A stretch of DNA of 64,000 nucleotides, from positions 1 to 64,000 of the forward strand of contig CAYLQA010000005.1 of the NCBI GenBank assembly GCA_964385695.1, in the 5' to 3' direction. The stretch is from CAYLQA01 sp964385695 (GTDB lineage Bacteria; Desulfobacterota; Desulfobulbia; Desulfobulbales; Desulfurivibrionaceae). The notes beneath the pieces were generated by a model that had not been told where the DNA came from, ran no database searches, and saw only the letters and a program-made list of their open reading frames with translations. The translations under genes and the position numbers were made by a program. Below are positions 51,797 to 61,209 of the stretch, in pieces (within the stretch, counting starts at the first letter, position 1; every line of letters starts with the position of its first letter).

Positions 51797-52918
51797 ATGT
51801 CCGATCCAAGGCCGGAGTTGAGTGAGTCGGAACGTCGGCTGCGTACCCGCTTGGTGCTGCTTGCCTTTATTCTGTTTTCGGTGTTCGTTGCCGGTTTGGG
51901 CTATATGGCGACCACCCCGGCCCTTTCCGTAGGCCTGATTCTTTCCTATACGGCAGGTCTGTCCATGATCGTCCTGCCCTGCACCCTCCCCCTTGTCTTT
52001 GTTATCGTCCCCCTGTCCATGGGCCAGGAGTATCGCAAGGGGTTCATCATGGCCCTGCTCTTCGGCGGCGGACTCACTGTTACCCTGACCTTCTATGCCG
52101 TTTTTATCGCCTTGGCCGGAAGCTGGTTGGGGATGGATCAGGCGACACGCATCATGCTGGTTGTTGCCGGAGCGGCAGCCTGGATCTTCGGGTTAGGGGA
52201 GTTGGGGCTTTTTACCCTCAAGTTGCCGACCTATTCTGGAGGGCTGCCTGGCTTTATTATGCAGCGCCAGGACTATTTGAAAGCGCTGTTGATGGGGTTG
52301 TTTCTGGGCAATGCCGGTGTCGCCTGTCCCAACCCTGCCTTCTATGTGTTGCTCACCTATATTGCAACCGTCGGGGAGGTTGGCAATGGGGCCTTGCTTG
52401 GAGCTGTCCATGGGCTGGGTAGGGCGACGCCACTGATCTTTCTGGCCATCCTCGGGATGCTGGGCGTGAGCGCAACCCAGGCCTTACTCAAACGGAAACT
52501 CGCGATGGAGAAGGCCATCGGCTGGGGTTTGATCGCTGTCGGTTCCATCATCCTGACCATGGGAATCTTCGGGCATCATTGGCTCCTGGTCACTGGCGCC
52601 CATGAGGGATGGACGAAAGTATTCACTCCTCCAGGTGTTGCAGAGTATTCCTGCTGTATCGAGCCGCCCTGCAAGGAGTGCCTCACCAGCGGCAGGTTTC
52701 CCAATAACACCTGCCTCTGCCGGCTGATGATAGAAGAGGGGCGCATGGACAATGTCTGCGACGAGTGTCTGGCCGGGATCGCCGACGGCAAAGGAGTTTT
52801 CGAGATGGCTAAGCGAACAGCTCCTTACGCCTTTGCCACGCTTGGGGGCCTTTTTTTCGTGCCAATTGCCTGGAATTGTCTGCGGCGCCGGCGATCAACG
52901 CCGGGCAATAATGAATAA
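51797..52918 (+). CDS. CcdA/DsbD-like membrane protein with Cys-rich insert
   Basis: A 373-residue membrane protein. The first ~260 residues form the six-segment CcdA/DsbD fold with LILSYTAGLSMIVLPCTLPL (Cys in segment 1) and GNAGVACPNPAFYVLL (Cys in segment 4). These would pass electrons from thioredoxin to the periplasm. Residues ~280-340 hold eight cysteines (SCC, PPCKEC, NTCLC, VCDEC), followed by one more membrane segment. The extra Cys-rich loop is not part of classical CcdA and may bind metal. A glutaredoxin-like gene follows directly. Confidence 0.85.
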   Translation: MSDPRPELSESERRLRTRLVLLAFILFSVFVAGLGYMATTPALSVGLILSYTAGLSMIVLPCTLPLVFVIVPLSMGQEYRKGFIMALLFGGGLTVTLTFYAVFIALAGSWLGMDQATRIMLVVAGAAAWIFGLGELGLFTLKLPTYSGGLPGFIMQRQDYLKALLMGLFLGNAGVACPNPAFYVLLTYIATVGEVGNGALLGAVHGLGRATPLIFLAILGMLGVSATQALLKRKLAMEKAIGWGLIAVGSIILTMGIFGHHWLLVTGAHEGWTKVFTPPGVAEYSCCIEPPCKECLTSGRFPNNTCLCRLMIEEGRMDNVCDECLAGIADGKGVFEMAKRTAPYAFATLGGLFFVPIAWNCLRRRRSTPGNNE

Positions 52919-52934
52919 GAAAGGGGGGAAACAG

Positions 52935-53174
52935 GTGAAGATCGATCTCTTGACCATGCCCGGCTGCGGACACTGTGTCAAAGCCAAACAGATTGTGGAA
53001 AAGGTCAAAGCGGATTTCCCTGAGATGGAGGTGACAGTCCACGATATTACGGAAAATCCCGAGTTGGCCCAGCAGTATATGCTTATGACCGCCCCCGGAG
53101 TCGTCATAGATGGCGAACTGGTCTTCAGCGGCGGGCTGGATGAGAAAAAGTTACGGGAACGCCTGCAGGGATAA
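52935..53174 (+). CDS. Glutaredoxin/thioredoxin-like protein
   Basis: A 79-residue thioredoxin-fold protein with the active site MPGCGHC and TAPGVVIDGELVFSGG, the cis-Pro loop. The GTG at 52935 is preceded by AAGGGGGGAAACAG; an ATG at 52911 overlapping the previous stop is an alternative. It is probably the electron partner of the CcdA-like protein upstream. Confidence 0.85.
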   Translation: MKIDLLTMPGCGHCVKAKQIVEKVKADFPEMEVTVHDITENPELAQQYMLMTAPGVVIDGELVFSGGLDEKKLRERLQG

Positions 53175-53194
53175 AAAAAGGAGGAGGAAACAAC

Positions 53195-53368
53195 ATGGCA
53201 CATGATCCGGTATGTCGTATGCAGGTCGAGGAAGAAAAAGCCGCTGCCGTAGCAGAGTACAAGGGAAAGAAGTATTACTTCTGCGCTCCCGGCTGCAAGG
53301 AGAAATTCACGCAGGACCCTGACCGTTATTTGCAGACCCTTGGGCAGTCGGAAAAATCCGGCCAGTAA
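53195..53368 (+). CDS. YHS-domain protein
   Basis: A 57-residue protein with AHDPVCRMQV and YYFCAPGCKEKFTQDPDRY, the YHS/TRASH-like cysteine pattern that binds heavy metals. It is too short for most gene finders but has a good ribosome site (GGAGGAGGAAACAAC) and lies between the glutaredoxin-like gene and copA. It is probably a small cytoplasmic copper or other metal-binding partner. Confidence 0.85.
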   Translation: MAHDPVCRMQVEEEKAAAVAEYKGKKYYFCAPGCKEKFTQDPDRYLQTLGQSEKSGQ

Positions 53369-53797
53369 CTCCGTGGCACCCCTGATCCTTGGTGGGCCGA
53401 GTTTGACCGGCGTGGTGGCGGTGAGCGGCATGACGGAGGAAAACTCCTGTTTCTTTCGCTAAGCCTTATGTACGCAAGTGCCCCCCTGGCTGCGGCCATT
53501 GTGGCAGGAGCAGGTGAGCGTCGGGTTACGCCGCTCGTGTTCGTTACCGCCGACGGCAAGCTTGCCGGCCGCCATCCGTCCAAAAAAATAAATCTGCCCC
53601 CTTTTTCTATAAATACCCATCGAGTGGCGCAGGGGGTCGGAAAGAACTTTTGAACATGCAAAGCGAAACGCATTCCCTGCTGCTCGAAGCCGAAGTTTAT
53701 ACCCTACAGGGGTGCTTATCTGGCGCGGGGTGTTTCAATGGCGATCGCAATAAAATAGATAGAGTAGAATGATTATCTCATCCGCTGGAGAAGAAGA
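53369..53797. other. Intergenic gap before copA
   Basis: A 429-bp gap with no supported gene. A frame at 53468-53653 has no homologue known to me and no ribosome site. Nothing else is evident. Confidence 0.5.
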
Positions 53798-56230
53798 ATG
53801 GCAAAGATAACGCTGAAAATCGAAGGAATGAATTGTGCCTCTTGTGCCGCTGCCATAGAGAAAGCGCTCAAGATGGTTGAAGGGGTCTCCGAGGCTGCCG
53901 TCAATTTTGCGATCGAAAAGGCGACAGTGGAGTATGACCCGTCTCAGGTGGAAGAGACGGATTTGGTAAAGGCGGTGGAATCAGCGGGTTATTCGGTGGC
54001 GGGCGAAAGAGAGAAGACGATATTCGAAATCGAGGGAATGAACTGCGCCTCCTGCGCCCAGACTATCGAACAGGCTCTAAATAAGGCGGAAGGGGTGTTT
54101 GGGGCGAACGTTAATCTGGCCACGGAACAAGCCACTATAGAGTTCGATGCAGGAATGACGAACCTCAGCGACTTGGAAAAGGTGATCGTAGGGGCTGGCT
54201 ATAGGGTTAAAATGGGGGCAAAGGAAAAAGGGGAGGAGGTCGATGAAGGCATCATAAAAGTCCAGAAAGCGAAAAAGCTTTTGATCTCCGCCTTGATCCC
54301 GGAAGTTATCGTGATGGTCTTGATGATGCTCCACTTCATGGTTGTCAAGATTCCCGGATACAACATTACTATCGCCTTGCTGGGCTTTCCTATCGTGTTT
54401 ATCTTCGGCTGGCCCACCCACCGATCCTCCTGGCGGGCGATCCGCAATGGCCGCGCCAACATGGACGTACTCATTTCTCTCGGTTCTGTGCCGCCCTATC
54501 TCATGGGGTTGGCGGTCTTCATCTTCCCGGCCGCCTCCTTCATTGAAATGGCCACGACGATTGTTACCTTCCACCTGCTGGGCAGGTATTTGGAGGTAAG
54601 GGCCAAGGGGCGAGCCTCGCAGGCGATCAAGAAGCTCTTGCAACTGGGCGCCAAAACCGCACGCATCCTGGTGGATGGCAAGGAGAAAGAGGTGGCCGTC
54701 GAAGAGGTGAAGGTGGGCGATATCATGGTTGTCAGGCCCGGGGAAAAGATCCCCACCGATGGAATGATAGTAGAGGGAAAAAGCGCCATTGACGAATCCA
54801 TGGCCACTGGTGAATCAATGCCGGTGAACAAAAAAGCGGGCGATGAGGCCATAGGCGCCACCATAAACCAGCAAGGCCTGTTAAAGGTAAAGGCGAGTAA
54901 TATAGGTAAGGATACCTTTCTCTCTCAGGTTATCAAGATGGTGGAGGAATGCCAGGGCTCCAAGGTCCCCATCCAGGAATTTGCCGACACGGTAACCAGT
55001 TATATGGTGCCGGGGGTCCTGGCGATAGCCCTGTCGACCGTTATCGCCTGGCTGGTCTTTCCTGGATTTTTCATGAGAATCATTACCTGGGGCGCGCCCT
55101 TTCTTCCCTGGATAAATGTCGAGCTGGGCACGGTTACCCTGGCCATCTTTGCCGGCGTCGCTGTCCTGGTCATCTGCTGCCCTTGCGCGCTGGGCCTGGG
55201 CACCCCCACGGCCTTGATGGTAAGCAGCGGCATGGGCGCCGAGAACGGGGTCCTGATCCGTCATGGCGAGGCCATTCAGACCATGAAGGAGATTCACACT
55301 ATTGTTTTTGACAAGACAGGAACTATTACCAGGGGCAAACCCGGGGTTACCGATATTGTCAGCGAGCCGGACTTTGAGCAGAAGGAGATCCTTTATCTTG
55401 CGGCCAGTGTGGAACAGGGCTCAGAGCATCCCCTGGGGCAGGCCATGGTCAGGGAGGCCGCGGAACAGGGAAATGGCCCGGCAGAGGTGGCAGATTTTGA
55501 AGCCATAACCGGCAAAGGGGTAAGGGGCAGGGTGGATGGCAAAGAAGTCCTGGTCGGAAATCAGAAGTTAATGAGTGAGTCGCAAATAGATTTCAGCCGG
55601 TTCAAGGATAAACTGGGCGGGCTGGAAGACGAAGCCAAGACGGCCATGCTCGTAGCGGTGGATGGCAGGATGGCAGGTATCGTTGCCGTGGCCGATACCC
55701 TGAAGGAAGACTCGATGCAGGCCATTGCCGAATTGGAGAGGATGGGCCTGGAGACGGCAATGATCACCGGGGATAACCAGAGAACCGCTGCCGCTATTGC
55801 CAAGAAGGTGGGAATCACCCGGGTGCTGGCGGATGTCCTGCCGCAGGATAAGGTAGCCGAGATCCAGCGTTTGCAGGAAAAGGTGGGGATGGTAGCCATG
55901 GTTGGCGACGGCATCAACGATGCCCCGGCCCTCACCCAGGCCAATGTGGGAATAGCTATTGGCACGGGAACCGATATTGCCATTGAATCGTCCGATATAA
56001 CCTTGGTCAGAGGCGATTTGAGCTCCGTGGTTACCGCCGTGAAGCTTTCCAGGGCTACCTTCAGGAAGATCAAGCAGAACTATTTTTGGGCCTGGTTCTA
56101 TAATGGCGTGGCCGTTCCCCTGGCCGCCATCGGTCTGTTGCACGCCATGGTCGGCGTTGCAGCCATGTCCTTCAGTTCCGTTAACGTGGTCTGGAATTCT
56201 CTCCGATTAAGAAAAGCCAAAATAAGGTGA
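53798..56230 (+). CDS. copA: Cu(I)-exporting P-type ATPase CopA
   Basis: An 810-residue P1B ATPase. It has two N-terminal metal-binding domains with GMNCASCA (near residues 9 and 80), the intramembrane CPCALG, the phosphorylation site DKTGT, the TGES-type ATGES motif, the GDGINDAPAL hinge and a C-terminal NSLRLRK. It pumps Cu(I) out of the cytoplasm. The ribosome site is weak (TGGAGAAGAAG). It is the core of a copper island between 50.5 and 59.3 kb. Confidence 0.97.
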   Translation: MAKITLKIEGMNCASCAAAIEKALKMVEGVSEAAVNFAIEKATVEYDPSQVEETDLVKAVESAGYSVAGEREKTIFEIEGMNCASCAQTIEQALNKAEGVFGANVNLATEQATIEFDAGMTNLSDLEKVIVGAGYRVKMGAKEKGEEVDEGIIKVQKAKKLLISALIPEVIVMVLMMLHFMVVKIPGYNITIALLGFPIVFIFGWPTHRSSWRAIRNGRANMDVLISLGSVPPYLMGLAVFIFPAASFIEMATTIVTFHLLGRYLEVRAKGRASQAIKKLLQLGAKTARILVDGKEKEVAVEEVKVGDIMVVRPGEKIPTDGMIVEGKSAIDESMATGESMPVNKKAGDEAIGATINQQGLLKVKASNIGKDTFLSQVIKMVEECQGSKVPIQEFADTVTSYMVPGVLAIALSTVIAWLVFPGFFMRIITWGAPFLPWINVELGTVTLAIFAGVAVLVICCPCALGLGTPTALMVSSGMGAENGVLIRHGEAIQTMKEIHTIVFDKTGTITRGKPGVTDIVSEPDFEQKEILYLAASVEQGSEHPLGQAMVREAAEQGNGPAEVADFEAITGKGVRGRVDGKEVLVGNQKLMSESQIDFSRFKDKLGGLEDEAKTAMLVAVDGRMAGIVAVADTLKEDSMQAIAELERMGLETAMITGDNQRTAAAIAKKVGITRVLADVLPQDKVAEIQRLQEKVGMVAMVGDGINDAPALTQANVGIAIGTGTDIAIESSDITLVRGDLSSVVTAVKLSRATFRKIKQNYFWAWFYNGVAVPLAAIGLLHAMVGVAAMSFSSVNVVWNSLRLRKAKIR

Positions 56231-56242
56231 TTCACTATAGCC

Positions 56243-57191
56243 ATGGCTAGCTTCCGGGACAGCGACCGGCTCGATGAATTCTTCCATCACATCTTGCGGG
56301 CCAAACTCTGTGAAAAGGTCAAGGCCTGGCGGGATGTTATACAGGTCGTGACGGCCAAGCTTTGCAATCGGCAAAACCGCAACCGCGCCTTTCGGGTCGG
56401 TGAACATCACTATGATATCGGCAACGACCTCTATCGGTCCATGCTCGACGAGCGGATGATCTATAGTTGCGGTTACTGGCAGAGTGCGGCCTGCCTTGAC
56501 GAGGCCCAGGAGGCGAAGCTCGACCTGGCCTGCAGGAAGCTCGGCATAAAACCGGGCATGCGGGTGCTTGATGTCGGTTGCGGCTGGGGCGGCACCGCTA
56601 AATTTATCGCGGAAAACTATCAGGCCGAAGTAGTGGGTATCACGGTCTCGCAAAAACAGGCGCAACTTGCCCAAGAACATTGCAAGGGGCTGCCAGTGGA
56701 GATACGTCTTCAGGATTACCGCTCTCTTGACGAAGGCTTTGACCGTATCCTTTCCATCGGCATGTTTGAGCATGTGGGCTGCAAAAACTATCAGGCATAC
56801 ATGCGGGCGGTTCGCCGTAACCTCAAAGACGGCGGCCTTTTTCTCCTGCACACCATCGGCGGCAACCACCGATACCTGGCTCGACCGCTATATCTTTCCG
56901 AATTCCGTGATTCCGTCGGCAAGGCAGATCAGCACCGCTGCCGAAGGGGTATTCGTTCTCGAGGATTGGCATAATTTCGGTGTTGATTACGACAAGACGC
57001 TTATGCAATGGTTTTACAATTTCGAGAGAAACTGGCCGGTGTTGAATAAGGATTATGATGGGCGGTTCTACCGCATGTGGAAATATTATCTTCTCTCTTG
57101 CGCCGGCTCGTTCAGGGCGAGAAAAAACCATGTGTGGCAGATAGTCTTTTCTCTTGACGGTGTGCAGGGAGGATATGACGCCCCTCGATAG
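56243..57191 (+). pseudogene. Cyclopropane-fatty-acid synthase remnant, truncated and frameshifted
   Basis: Two frames together resemble cyclopropane-fatty-acid synthase (SAM-dependent). The first reads DSDRLDEFFHHILRA, HYDIGNDLY, VLDVGCGWGG and GMFEHVGCKNYQ. The second reads WLDRYIFPNSVIPS, LEDWHNFGVDYDKTL and YYLLSCAGSFRARKNHVWQ. The break is near 56865. The N-terminal ~100 residues of the family are missing, and the start lies 12 bp after the copA stop, so the gene was cut by the junction with the copper island and then frameshifted. Confidence 0.85.
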
Positions 57192-57309
57192 GCGGCGTGG
57201 CCTTCCGGCTTTATTCGTCGAAACACCGGGACGCGGTTTTGCCGGCCCGCATTTCCCGCGGCGATCCTTGTGAGAAATGCGAGCATATTGAAATCCATGG
57301 AGGTGGCTA

Positions 57310-57492
57310 ATGCCCCATAACGTCAAAATGATTCTCGGCTGTGTGCTGTCGTTGCTTCTGATATTTATTTTTCCGCTCCTTGGCTTTGGTGCCGGGATTA
57401 AATTGTTCTTGGTGATAGTGGCCGTGTTTGCCTGCCATTATTATATGCTGGGCGGCAGCCATGATCATGATGAGGATAAAAAAGATGAATAA
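57310..57492 (+). CDS. Small membrane protein, DUF2933-like
   Basis: A 60-residue protein with one hydrophobic hairpin (MILGCVLSLLLIFIFPLLGFGA, residues 7-28) and a His/Asp tail (GGSHDHDEDKKDE) suited to metal binding. GGAGGTGGCTA precedes the ATG. Such proteins accompany copper ATPases in many anaerobes. A second one lies at 57873-58043. Confidence 0.75.
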   Translation: MPHNVKMILGCVLSLLLIFIFPLLGFGAGIKLFLVIVAVFACHYYMLGGSHDHDEDKKDE

Positions 57493-57506
57493 CCGGGGGG
57501 CTTATT

Positions 57507-57776
57507 ATGAGCATCATACACATTAAAAGGTTTGGCTTTGCAATTGGGGGGAGCAGTGCGGTTGTCTATTTAGGTTGCGCCTTTGTCATGTTTACAGTCC
57601 CTCGTGAGAAGGCGGTTCGTTTCTTCAACAGTATTACCCATGGCATTGACTGGGGCCCGATCATGCGCTGGGATATGCCCTTGTGGGAAATGGGGGTCGG
57701 TATTTTGGAAGTTTTTATTTTGGGATGGCTGTTTGGGGCATTAGCGGCTGCCTTATATAACCTTGGGGCCAAATAA
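57507..57776 (+). CDS. DUF5676-type membrane protein
   Basis: An 89-residue protein with two membrane segments (FAIGGSSAVVYLGCAFVMF and MGVGILEVFILGWLFGALAAALY) resembling the DUF5676 family found in metal-resistance regions. It begins 14 bp after the preceding DUF2933-like gene. Its function is unknown. Confidence 0.75.
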   Translation: MSIIHIKRFGFAIGGSSAVVYLGCAFVMFTVPREKAVRFFNSITHGIDWGPIMRWDMPLWEMGVGILEVFILGWLFGALAAALYNLGAK

Positions 57777-57800
57777 CCCCTAGCCTCAGTGAGCGCAGGA

Positions 57801-57833
57801 TCCGGTGGGGGGCCATGCCGGTCCCCCACCGGA
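57801..57833 (+). terminator. Strong hairpin after the DUF5676-type gene
   Basis: TCCGGTGGGGG (57801-57811) pairs perfectly with CCCCCACCGGA (57823-57833). No T run follows, so it may be a transcript-stabilising hairpin rather than a full terminator. Confidence 0.55.
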
Positions 57834-57872
57834 CTGCTTACCCTGTAATACTCCAATAAAGAGAGGGCGGTC

Positions 57873-58043
57873 ATGGCTAATAAGGACAACAGGCAGAAAA
57901 CGCCTAATAGCTTCAGGACAAATCTTGCCCTGATAAGCTTTATTTTCATTGCCGGATTTTTCCTTTGTCCTCTGCTGCATATCTTCATGCACGGAGGAGG
58001 GAAGGGCGGTCATGGCCACCATGATCACGATGACAAAAAGTAG
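57873..58043 (+). CDS. Second small DUF2933-like membrane protein
   Basis: A 56-residue protein with one membrane segment (LALISFIFIAGFFLCPLLHIF) and the tail HGGGKGGHGHHDHDDKK, rich in His. It is missed by length-limited gene finders. It has the same layout as the 57310-57492 protein but differs in sequence. GAGAGGGCGGTC precedes the ATG. A metal-binding role is inferred from the His/Asp tail. Confidence 0.7.
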   Translation: MANKDNRQKTPNSFRTNLALISFIFIAGFFLCPLLHIFMHGGGKGGHGHHDHDDKK

Positions 58044-58066
58044 AACGGACTGCTACGGAGGACAGC

Positions 58067-58702
58067 ATGGAACACAATGTGCCCGCTTATGGACTCTGGC
58101 CGTTAGTGATCATAAACTCAGCGGTTTTCATAATTTTCGCATTCAGTTTCACCAAACCGAAGACAAAGAGGGATTGGCGTTCGTTCGGGGCCTTTTCCGC
58201 ATTTATTGTTGCCCTCTTTGCCGAGATGTATGGGGTTCCCCTCACCATTTATTTTCTCTCCGGCTGGCTGGCGAGCCGTTATCCTGAGTTTGACCCGTTG
58301 GCGCACGATACCGGGCATCTTTGGTATACGATTTTTGGTCTTGAAGGCGACCCGCATAGTAACCCGCTCCATTTGCTGAGCAATGTTCTCATCATTGCAG
58401 GCTTTTTTCTTCTCTCTTCTGCATGGAAGGTTCTGTTTGCGGCACAGCGCGACCATAAACTTGCAATAACCGGCCCCTATGCCCATGTCCGACATCCGCA
58501 GTACGTGGCCTTTTTGATGATCATGTTCGGTTTCCTCATTATGTGGCCTACCTTAATCACCCTGGCGATGTTTCCGGTCCTGGTGTGGATGTATGTCCGG
58601 CTGGCAAGGGGCGAGGAAAAGGACGCGCAGGAGCGGTTCGGTGAAGCCTACGAAAACTACAGAAAAAAAACCCCCGCTTTTATTCCACGGTTTGGGGATT
58701 AA
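58067..58702 (+). CDS. Isoprenylcysteine methyltransferase-like membrane protein
   Basis: A 211-residue protein with about five membrane segments and GPYAHVRHPQYVAFLM, the ICMT/PEMT SAM-binding signature, plus RGEEKDAQERFGEAYENYRKK. Bacterial members of this group occur beside metal ATPases; the substrate is unknown. GGAGGACAGC precedes the ATG. Confidence 0.85.
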   Translation: MEHNVPAYGLWPLVIINSAVFIIFAFSFTKPKTKRDWRSFGAFSAFIVALFAEMYGVPLTIYFLSGWLASRYPEFDPLAHDTGHLWYTIFGLEGDPHSNPLHLLSNVLIIAGFFLLSSAWKVLFAAQRDHKLAITGPYAHVRHPQYVAFLMIMFGFLIMWPTLITLAMFPVLVWMYVRLARGEEKDAQERFGEAYENYRKKTPAFIPRFGD

Positions 58703-58776
58703 ATATTTTTGATTGATGTTTTGTAAAGGGCAGCAGATGTAATCGAGAGCCTCAAACAAAAACTAAGGAGAATGCA

Positions 58777-59325
58777 ATGAAAAAGACAATCCTCGTTACC
58801 ACGTTAGTTTTGGCAATTGCAGCAGCACCGGCTTTTGCTGTGGAAGAGCATCATGCTGATCAGCCCGGCGATATGCCAAGGACCGAAATGCAGGCCAGCG
58901 GCGAGACCGAAAAGATGATGCAGGATTTGGACAACCGTATGCAAAAGATGCAAGCGGCCGGAAAAAAAATGAAGGAGGCAAAGTCGTCGGGCCAGAGAAA
59001 AAAAATGATGCGTAAACACATGGATGAAATGCAAAAGGGAATGAAGATGATGATGGGCATGATGGGAGGGAAAGGCGGCATGATGAAAGGCCCGGGCGAT
59101 ATGAAAGAAATGCCCATGGAGAAACGAATGGGCATGATGGAGAAAAAGATGTCCATGATGGAGAACATGATGGGCCAAGGCGGTATGATGGGCGGCATGA
59201 TGGGAGGTATGATGGGCGGTAAGTCCGGAGACAAACGCATGATGATGATGGAGAAGAAAATGCAAATGATGCAGCACATGATGCAAGGAATGATGGATCA
59301 GCAAAAGATGATGATGCAGAAATAA
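58777..59325 (+). CDS. Second Met-rich exported protein
   Basis: A 182-residue protein with a signal peptide (MKKTILVTTLVLAIAAAPAFA) and about one third Met in its C-terminal half, in units such as MMGGMMGGMMGG and MEKKMQMMQHMMQ, with basic segments between them. This resembles the product at 50476, but is not a simple copy. It likely binds Cu(I) in the periplasm. Confidence 0.82.
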   Translation: MKKTILVTTLVLAIAAAPAFAVEEHHADQPGDMPRTEMQASGETEKMMQDLDNRMQKMQAAGKKMKEAKSSGQRKKMMRKHMDEMQKGMKMMMGMMGGKGGMMKGPGDMKEMPMEKRMGMMEKKMSMMENMMGQGGMMGGMMGGMMGGKSGDKRMMMMEKKMQMMQHMMQGMMDQQKMMMQK

Positions 59326-59504
59326 TACTACACTGCCCTGCCAGTACCCGCTCCCGGCCAATAAAAAATGGAGCCACCAAATCGGCCGGGGGCGGTTTTT
59401 AGGAATTCCAACTCACCTCTGAGCAAAAGTAACCTTGCCCTGTGTCATCCCTTGTGAGCCGAAAGTCTGCGGTTTTGAGCTGAGATAAGGTTCTGGAGTA
59501 GGCT

Positions 59505-60506
59505 ATGAAAACCATGTTTATCAAAATCATCGCCATCTCGTTTTTGGTGGGCAGCATAACTTTTTTGCACTACCAAAGCGACCCTCTTGAGATTTACAGG
59601 CATATCCTTTTTCGGGAACTGTATTTCGTGCCGATAATTTTTGCCGGGTTTTGGTTTGGTATGACTGGCGCCCTGAGTGCTTCTGTTACAATTACCCTCC
59701 TTTATCTGCCATATGTGTTGATGCAGCCTGAGGGGATCGACGGGCATAACTTCGGCAACTTGATGCAGATCATTCTTTTTAACGTCATAGCCCTGATTAT
59801 CGGCTGGCTCAAAAATCGAGACATCAAACAACAGAAAAAAATCCTGGACGCTAAAAATTTGGCAGCAATGGGGAAAGCCGTTTCCTGCATTGCCCATGAT
59901 ATGAAAACACCACTGGTGGCCATAGGCGGTTTTGTGCAGCAGGTTCGGCGAAACCTATCGAACGAAGACAAGGCTGCCCGCAAACTTGACGTGGTTTTAG
60001 AGCAAACTCACCGGTTGGAGTTACTGGTTAAAGATATGTTGGCCTTTTCAAAACCGCTGGAGCTGGATAAAAAATGTGGTGACCTTAACCAATTTTTGCA
60101 AGATGTATTACTGATTGCCGAGGAAAAGTCCAAGCACCACGGCGTGAGGCTTTTGGTAGAGTTGGAAAGCGGGCTTGACGTTTGTATCTATGACACCCAT
60201 CGTCTCCAGCAAGCTGTGTTAAATTTGCTAAGCAATGCCGTGGAAGCTTCGCCTCAAGGCAGTGAGGTGATTTTGCGCAGCGGTCAGGATGACAAGAGTA
60301 TTGTAATTGAGGTTGAAGATCACGGCGAGGGCATTTCCGAGGAGCGGATTCAGGAGGTCTCGCAACCTTTTGTTTCGAGCAAAAAAGAAGGGACGGGCTT
60401 AGGCTTGCCAATCATCCACAAAGTAGCTGAAGCGCATGGCGGGAGTTTGCAACTTTTGAGAAAGCAGGAAGAGGGGGTGATAGCCCGTCTCTTCCTTCCT
60501 AAATAA
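59505..60506 (+). CDS. Membrane sensor histidine kinase
   Basis: A 333-residue kinase. Residues ~5-105 form a membrane domain with three or four segments. A HisKA domain follows with the phospho-His in SCIAHDMKTPLVAIGG, then HATPase_c with NLLSNAVEAS (N box) and GTGLGLPI (G box). No response regulator is adjacent in the window, so its partner is elsewhere. Location after the Met-rich gene suggests a role in metal or redox sensing. Confidence 0.9.
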   Translation: MKTMFIKIIAISFLVGSITFLHYQSDPLEIYRHILFRELYFVPIIFAGFWFGMTGALSASVTITLLYLPYVLMQPEGIDGHNFGNLMQIILFNVIALIIGWLKNRDIKQQKKILDAKNLAAMGKAVSCIAHDMKTPLVAIGGFVQQVRRNLSNEDKAARKLDVVLEQTHRLELLVKDMLAFSKPLELDKKCGDLNQFLQDVLLIAEEKSKHHGVRLLVELESGLDVCIYDTHRLQQAVLNLLSNAVEASPQGSEVILRSGQDDKSIVIEVEDHGEGISEERIQEVSQPFVSSKKEGTGLGLPIIHKVAEAHGGSLQLLRKQEEGVIARLFLPK

Positions 60507-60629
60507 CACAGCGCAAACAGCTCATTTTGGGGCTTGCTGCTGCTTCCTTTACGGTAACCCCGGCCTTTATTCTCACAAGTACTATGGTGGTGATCCGCAA
60601 AGCATTGCCTAAAACAAGGGCGGAGTCAA

Positions 60630-61172
60630 CTAAAGCAGTGCGTCGATGTCGGTTTTTAAGATGCTGGGTTTGGGGTGGCCCAGATACTCTTTTACAATCG
60701 CCCTTTCTTGCGTGACCAGATAGGTAATAGGCAGCAGTGGGTTGGGGCCGAATTTTTTGTTAAGAGTACGGCTTTGGTCTATGACCACTGGAAATGAGAA
60801 GGGTCGGTTGTTGACCACCTTTTCAAGCAGGCTTTTCTTAAACGTTCCTGTCGAAACAGCCACAAAAGAGAAGTCTTTTCTCGGGTAGGAGTCGTGGAGA
60901 TCCTCTACTTCTCTGAGAAACTTGATACAGTCGGCACAGGTCGTTGAAAAAAACATGACAACGAGGACGCCATCACCCTGGGAGTCGCTGTGAAATTCTC
61001 CACCCTTCCAGGTCGATAAAGCAAACTCGGGCATCTGTATCTGTTGGGAGAGTACCTTGCTGCCTTCTTTGCTGTGTTCTTGCTGCTTGGCTGTCTTTTC
61101 GCTCTCGCAACCGAAAAGGATGCCAAGAATGAGAATGAATATTGCTGAAAAATACAAATTCCTTGTGTTCAT
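60630..61172 (-). CDS. Thioredoxin-like lipoprotein (TlpA/Redoxin family)
   Basis: A 180-residue exported lipoprotein (lipobox ILFGC) with a redoxin domain. The active site is FFSTTCADCIKFL (CxxC) and the cis-Pro loop is PLLPITYLV. It probably reduces periplasmic disulfides, and could be supplied with electrons by the CcdA-like protein at 51797. The ATG at 61172 is used; an ATG 12 bp upstream is also possible. Confidence 0.88.
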   Translation of the reverse strand: MNTRNLYFSAIFILILGILFGCESEKTAKQQEHSKEGSKVLSQQIQMPEFALSTWKGGEFHSDSQGDGVLVVMFFSTTCADCIKFLREVEDLHDSYPRKDFSFVAVSTGTFKKSLLEKVVNNRPFSFPVVIDQSRTLNKKFGPNPLLPITYLVTQERAIVKEYLGHPKPSILKTDIDALL

Positions 61173-61209
61173 GTTATCCCTCAAAAAAGTATTTAAAATA
61201 CCTGAAACA

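Noticed and set aside
60527..60715. 62-residue frame after the histidine kinase.
   Set aside because: No ribosome site, overlaps the convergent lipoprotein gene, and no known homologue.
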